Both the position numbers and the translations under genes were made by a program. The notes below the pieces were generated by a model. The model had not been told where the DNA came from. It saw nothing but the letters and a program-made list of their open reading frames with translations, and did no database searches. Positions 6,611-9,988 of a stretch of DNA of 9,988 nucleotides are shown here, in pieces. The DNA is from an uncultured Lachnospiraceae bacterium (GTDB lineage Bacteria; Bacillota; Clostridia; Lachnospirales; Lachnospiraceae). The stretch covers positions 1 through 9,988 of the forward strand of contig CAJJNI010000079.1 of the NCBI GenBank assembly GCA_905193085.1, written 5' to 3'. The first letter of the stretch is position 1; each line of letters begins with the position of its first letter.

Positions 6611-9600
6611 ATGGACAGATGAACAAAGGCAGGCAATAGGTTTAAGAAATTGCAGTATACTTGTGTCTGCGGCGGCAGGCTCAGGTAAGACAGCGGTTTT
6701 AGTAGAGAGAATTTTACAAAAAGTTACAGATGAAAATAATCCTGTAAATATTGATTCTATGGTTGTAGTTACATTTACAAAGGCGGCGGCCGGTGAAATG
6801 AGGGAGAGAATAAGACTTGCTCTTGAAAAACTTGCGGCGGCTAATCCTGAAAATGCGCATTTGCAGAAGCAGAAGACATTGATTCATAATGCGAATATAA
6901 CTACAATAGACAGCTTCTGTTCAATGATATTAAGAAATCATTTTGAAAAAATAGATTTGGACCCGGCTTTTCGTGTGGCTGATAATGGAGAAACAAATCT
7001 TTTGCAGAAAGAGGCTGTAGAAGATTTACTGGAAGAATATTACCAAAAAGAAGAAAATGGCGAATTAAGTGGAAAATTTGCGAATTTTGTGGAATGTTAT
7101 GCCAGCGACAAAAACGATAAAGTTATAGAAGATTATATTTTGAAAATTTATTCATTTGCAATGAGTTATCCATATCCTGAAAAATGGCTGGACAAATGCG
7201 AAGAAATGTATGAATGTGAAGATTTAGAGCATTTTGAGAAACTTGACTGGGTGCAGCTTTTAAAAGAAGATGCATTAAATCTTGCAAATCATGCTTATAA
7301 TGCGGCAAAGACTGCATATGAAATTGCATCAATGGACGGTGGACCGTATATGTATATTGATACATTGACAGATTATTTATATGTATCAAAGGCATTATGC
7401 AATTGCAGTGATTACAGCTCTGCGTATGATATTTTAACAGAGTTTAAGCCTAAGGCGCTTTCAAGAAAAAAAGATAAGAATGTAAATGAAGAACTAAGGG
7501 AGCTTGCAAAAAAATACAGGGATGAGGTTAAAGCTGCATTAGATGAGCTTACAAAAAAATATTATTACATAAATCCTGAGAGAGTATGTCAGGATATGTT
7601 TCTTATGAAAGAAAATGCGCATGTTTTTGTCAGTCTTGTTAAAGATTTTATAAGAATTTATGGTGCAAAGAAAAAAGAAAAAGATTTGCTTGATTTCAGT
7701 GATTTGGAACATTTTGTACTTAAAATTCTGTTAGATGAAAATGGAGAACCTACAGATGTTGCAAAAGAATATGCCTCACATTTTGATGAAATTATGATAG
7801 ATGAATATCAGGACAGCAATTTTGTACAGGAACTTTTATTAAGCAGTATATCAAAGCGGAGTGATGGTGCTGAAAATGTATTCATGGTAGGTGATGCGAA
7901 ACAGAGCATTTACCGTTTTAGAATGGCAAGACCTGAAATATTTACGGATAAATATGACAGTTATTCAACTACAGGGGGAGACAGAAGAAGAGTAGATTTA
8001 TTTAAAAATTTCAGGAGCAGAAAAGAAGTTCTCTACAGTATCAATTATATATTTGAACATATAATGAAAAAAAATCTCGGCGGAATCGAATATAATAATG
8101 AAGCTGCACTTCACCCGGGACTAGAGTTTAGTGCCGGTCAGGATGAAGCTTATTACAATACGCAGATAATGTTATTTGATAAAAAACAGCTTGATAAAGA
8201 TGTCATGTCTTCACATGAATTTGAAGCAAGAATGATAGCAATGAAGATTAAAAATATGGTTTTGTCAGGCAATCCATTTATGGTAACTGACAAAAGTTCT
8301 GGAAAGTTAAGAGCATGTCGTTTCAGCGATATAGCTATTCTTACAAGAAGTAATGCTGCATTGGCATCTGAATGTGTAAATATATTTAAAAAAATGGATA
8401 TTCCACTTTTTGTTCCATCAAAGAACGGATATTTTACAACTGAAGAAATAGACACGATGCTAAATATGCTCAGGGTAATAGATAATCCAATGCAGGATAT
8501 TCCGATAGCTGCTACATTAAAATCTCCTGTCTATACATTTAGCGATAATGATATGGCAATGATAAGCACAGAAACAGAAGGCTGTTGTTTTTACGAAAAA
8601 CTTAAAAATTATGTAAACCAAAATGATGATGAGATTTCACTAAAAATCAATAATTTTCTTAATGAACTGGAATTTTTCAGAAATCAGGTAAATATACTGC
8701 CATTACACGAATTTATATGGCTTATCCTGGATAAAACAGGATATGGCAATTATGTTATGGCAATGCAGAACGGGCAGCAGAAAAAAGCTAATATAGATGC
8801 ATTTGTCCAAAAAGCAATAGAATTTGAGAAGACAAGTTATATAGGAATATTCCAGTTTGTACAGTATATTGAGCAGATAAAAAAATATAATGTTGATGAA
8901 GGCGAAGTTTCAATAATAAATGAGCAGGACAATACCGTAAGGCTTATGACGATTCATAAAAGTAAAGGTCTTGAATTTCCGGTTGTATTTGTATCTGGCC
9001 TTGGAAACAGGTTTAACCGTCGTGATGAGTCTGCTTCTATTGTAATGCATTCTGATTTGGGAATCGGGCTTGATTTTGCCGATGCAGTATCAAGAGAGAA
9101 GAGAAGTACAATTTTAAAGCATCTTATAGGCAGCAGAATACATGCTGAGACAGTCGCAGAAGAATTGAGAGTCCTTTATGTTGCACTTACAAGGGCAAAA
9201 GAAAAACTTATTTTAACAGGAGCGGTAAGTGATATTATCAGTGCAGTAAGTAAAGCTGCATTTTCAAACCGCAATGAAGAAATTGATAGTATGACTCTTA
9301 TAAATGGAACATGTTATCTTGACTGGATACTTGCATCTCTTAATAATCATTCATCAATGAAAATGCTGTGCAATGATTTAGGTATACAGAAAGAAACTTA
9401 TTTTAAAAGTACGCAGTGGGAATGTGGTATTGAGATTTTCGTAAAAAATGTTGAAGATTTAATTGCCGATTCAGTGTTGGATGAAATGACAGATGAGCAG
9501 AATGAATTTGATTTTGACACTGCTCTTAATAAAACTGAAATTTCAGATGAAATAAGAAAAATGTTAGAATTTGAATATCCGTATGCAGCACAGAATATGA

Positions 9601-9988
9601 TTCCTGTTAAATTATCAGTTTCAGAGTTAAAACATGATGATTATGAGGCAAATTCTGTACTGCCACAGGAGACAGAAAATCTGTTTGAAGATACAAATAA
9701 CTTCTATTCAGAAGAAATTCAGGATTCTAAGGAAGATAATATTATTTATCCTAAATTTATTAAAGAAGGAGAAGATAAAGTTTCAGGTGCTGCAAAAGGT
9801 ACTTTATATCATAAAGTTTTTGAAAAAATTGATTATGCTAAGACTGATACAGATGCAGATTTAAGAAATCAGATAGACAGATTATTTGATGATGGAATAA
9901 TTGAAAAACAGTTAAAACCTTATGTAAAGTACAATGATTTTGAAAAATTTATTAATTCACAGTTAGGACAGAGAATGAAAATGGCATC
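6600..9988 (+). CDS. addA: ATP-dependent helicase/nuclease subunit A (AddA), 3' partial
   Basis: AddA is the motor subunit of AddAB: a UvrD/RecB-like SF1A helicase moving 3'-5', with a C-terminal nuclease that cuts the other strand from AddB. The frame is open from 6600 to the window end (1129 full codons; my own translation found no stop). Motifs, numbered from ATG 6600: Q-motif WTDEQ with Q9; Walker A AAAGSGKT at 24-31; Ia TFTKAAAGEM at 58-67; TTIDSF at 101-106; motif II DEYQD at 401-405; motif III GDAKQSIYRFR at 431-441; NFRS at 470-473; motif V TIHKSKGLE at 784-792; motif VI VALTRAK at 861-867. The nuclease begins with GTLYH (H1071). Its DxK and QxxxY motifs, about 100 residues in all, lie past the edge. 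An in-frame ATG at 6594 would add two residues; 6600 is preferred for spacing. The overlap with addB is 11 nt (17 nt from 6594). Confidence 0.96.
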   Translation, partial: MSNKWTDEQRQAIGLRNCSILVSAAAGSGKTAVLVERILQKVTDENNPVNIDSMVVVTFTKAAAGEMRERIRLALEKLAAANPENAHLQKQKTLIHNANITTIDSFCSMILRNHFEKIDLDPAFRVADNGETNLLQKEAVEDLLEEYYQKEENGELSGKFANFVECYASDKNDKVIEDYILKIYSFAMSYPYPEKWLDKCEEMYECEDLEHFEKLDWVQLLKEDALNLANHAYNAAKTAYEIASMDGGPYMYIDTLTDYLYVSKALCNCSDYSSAYDILTEFKPKALSRKKDKNVNEELRELAKKYRDEVKAALDELTKKYYYINPERVCQDMFLMKENAHVFVSLVKDFIRIYGAKKKEKDLLDFSDLEHFVLKILLDENGEPTDVAKEYASHFDEIMIDEYQDSNFVQELLLSSISKRSDGAENVFMVGDAKQSIYRFRMARPEIFTDKYDSYSTTGGDRRRVDLFKNFRSRKEVLYSINYIFEHIMKKNLGGIEYNNEAALHPGLEFSAGQDEAYYNTQIMLFDKKQLDKDVMSSHEFEARMIAMKIKNMVLSGNPFMVTDKSSGKLRACRFSDIAILTRSNAALASECVNIFKKMDIPLFVPSKNGYFTTEEIDTMLNMLRVIDNPMQDIPIAATLKSPVYTFSDNDMAMISTETEGCCFYEKLKNYVNQNDDEISLKINNFLNELEFFRNQVNILPLHEFIWLILDKTGYGNYVMAMQNGQQKKANIDAFVQKAIEFEKTSYIGIFQFVQYIEQIKKYNVDEGEVSIINEQDNTVRLMTIHKSKGLEFPVVFVSGLGNRFNRRDESASIVMHSDLGIGLDFADAVSREKRSTILKHLIGSRIHAETVAEELRVLYVALTRAKEKLILTGAVSDIISAVSKAAFSNRNEEIDSMTLINGTCYLDWILASLNNHSSMKMLCNDLGIQKETYFKSTQWECGIEIFVKNVEDLIADSVLDEMTDEQNEFDFDTALNKTEISDEIRKMLEFEYPYAAQNMIPVKLSVSELKHDDYEANSVLPQETENLFEDTNNFYSEEIQDSKEDNIIYPKFIKEGEDKVSGAAKGTLYHKVFEKIDYAKTDTDADLRNQIDRLFDDGIIEKQLKPYVKYNDFEKFINSQLGQRMKMA

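Noticed and set aside
7466..8394. Several A7-A8 runs in addA, the longest A8 at 8067-8074, as possible slippage or phase-variation sites.
   Set aside because: They encode Lys codons in an AT-rich gene and the frame is intact on both sides. Runs of this length are common in such genomes.
5369..9226. AGCGG sites (the B. subtilis Chi sequence) in addB and addA.
   Set aside because: Only a few copies are seen, and the Chi sequence of this lineage is unknown. Without genome-wide strand-bias counts they mean nothing.
1..9988. CRISPR array, defence system, insertion sequence, prophage or structured RNA gene.
   Set aside because: No repeat-spacer pattern, transposase, phage gene, tRNA-like cloverleaf or riboswitch-sized leader is present. 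The window is almost entirely coding.

Overview
The window is about 10 kb of AT-rich DNA with every gene on the + strand and almost no intergenic space. Codon use (AGA, ATA, A/T third positions), strong AGGAGG ribosome binding sites and an addB-addA pair in place of recBCD point to a low-GC Gram-positive anaerobe. My best guess is a Clostridia/Lachnospiraceae-type gut bacterium. That assignment is inference from style and gene content, not from a marker gene.

Layout. (1) 2-2638: the 3' part of a fused ABC transporter, with the end of the ATPase domain followed by a MacB/FtsX-type permease carrying a very large extracytoplasmic domain. The Walker A part lies outside the window, and the first ~50 bases are strikingly GC-rich compared with the rest. 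(2) 2691-3125: a small lipoprotein of DUF3887 type. (3) 3152-6610: complete addB. (4) 6600-9988: addA, complete at its 5' end and cut by the window edge about 100 residues short of the usual family length. The gaps are 52 nt, 26 nt and an overlap, with no convincing terminator between any two genes, so all four could be co-transcribed. No stretch over 300 bases lacks a gene.

How the genes work together. AddA and AddB form one helicase-nuclease that resects double-strand breaks to a Chi-like site and prepares 3' single strands for RecA. AddA has the active SF1 helicase motifs and a nuclease domain that begins just before the window ends. AddB has a non-canonical helicase-like half, a complete PD-(D/E)XK nuclease and the four cysteines of the iron-sulfur staple. 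The transporter and lipoprotein form a separate envelope-facing pair. Any link with AddAB is probably only shared transcription.

I see no tRNA, rRNA, CRISPR array, insertion sequence, prophage or defence system. The region is mostly ordinary chromosomal core. Points worth a second look are the GC-rich left end, a perfect 11-bp inverted repeat inside the lipoprotein gene, a terminator-like hairpin inside addB, and a degenerate ~50-residue repeat in the transporter's external domain.
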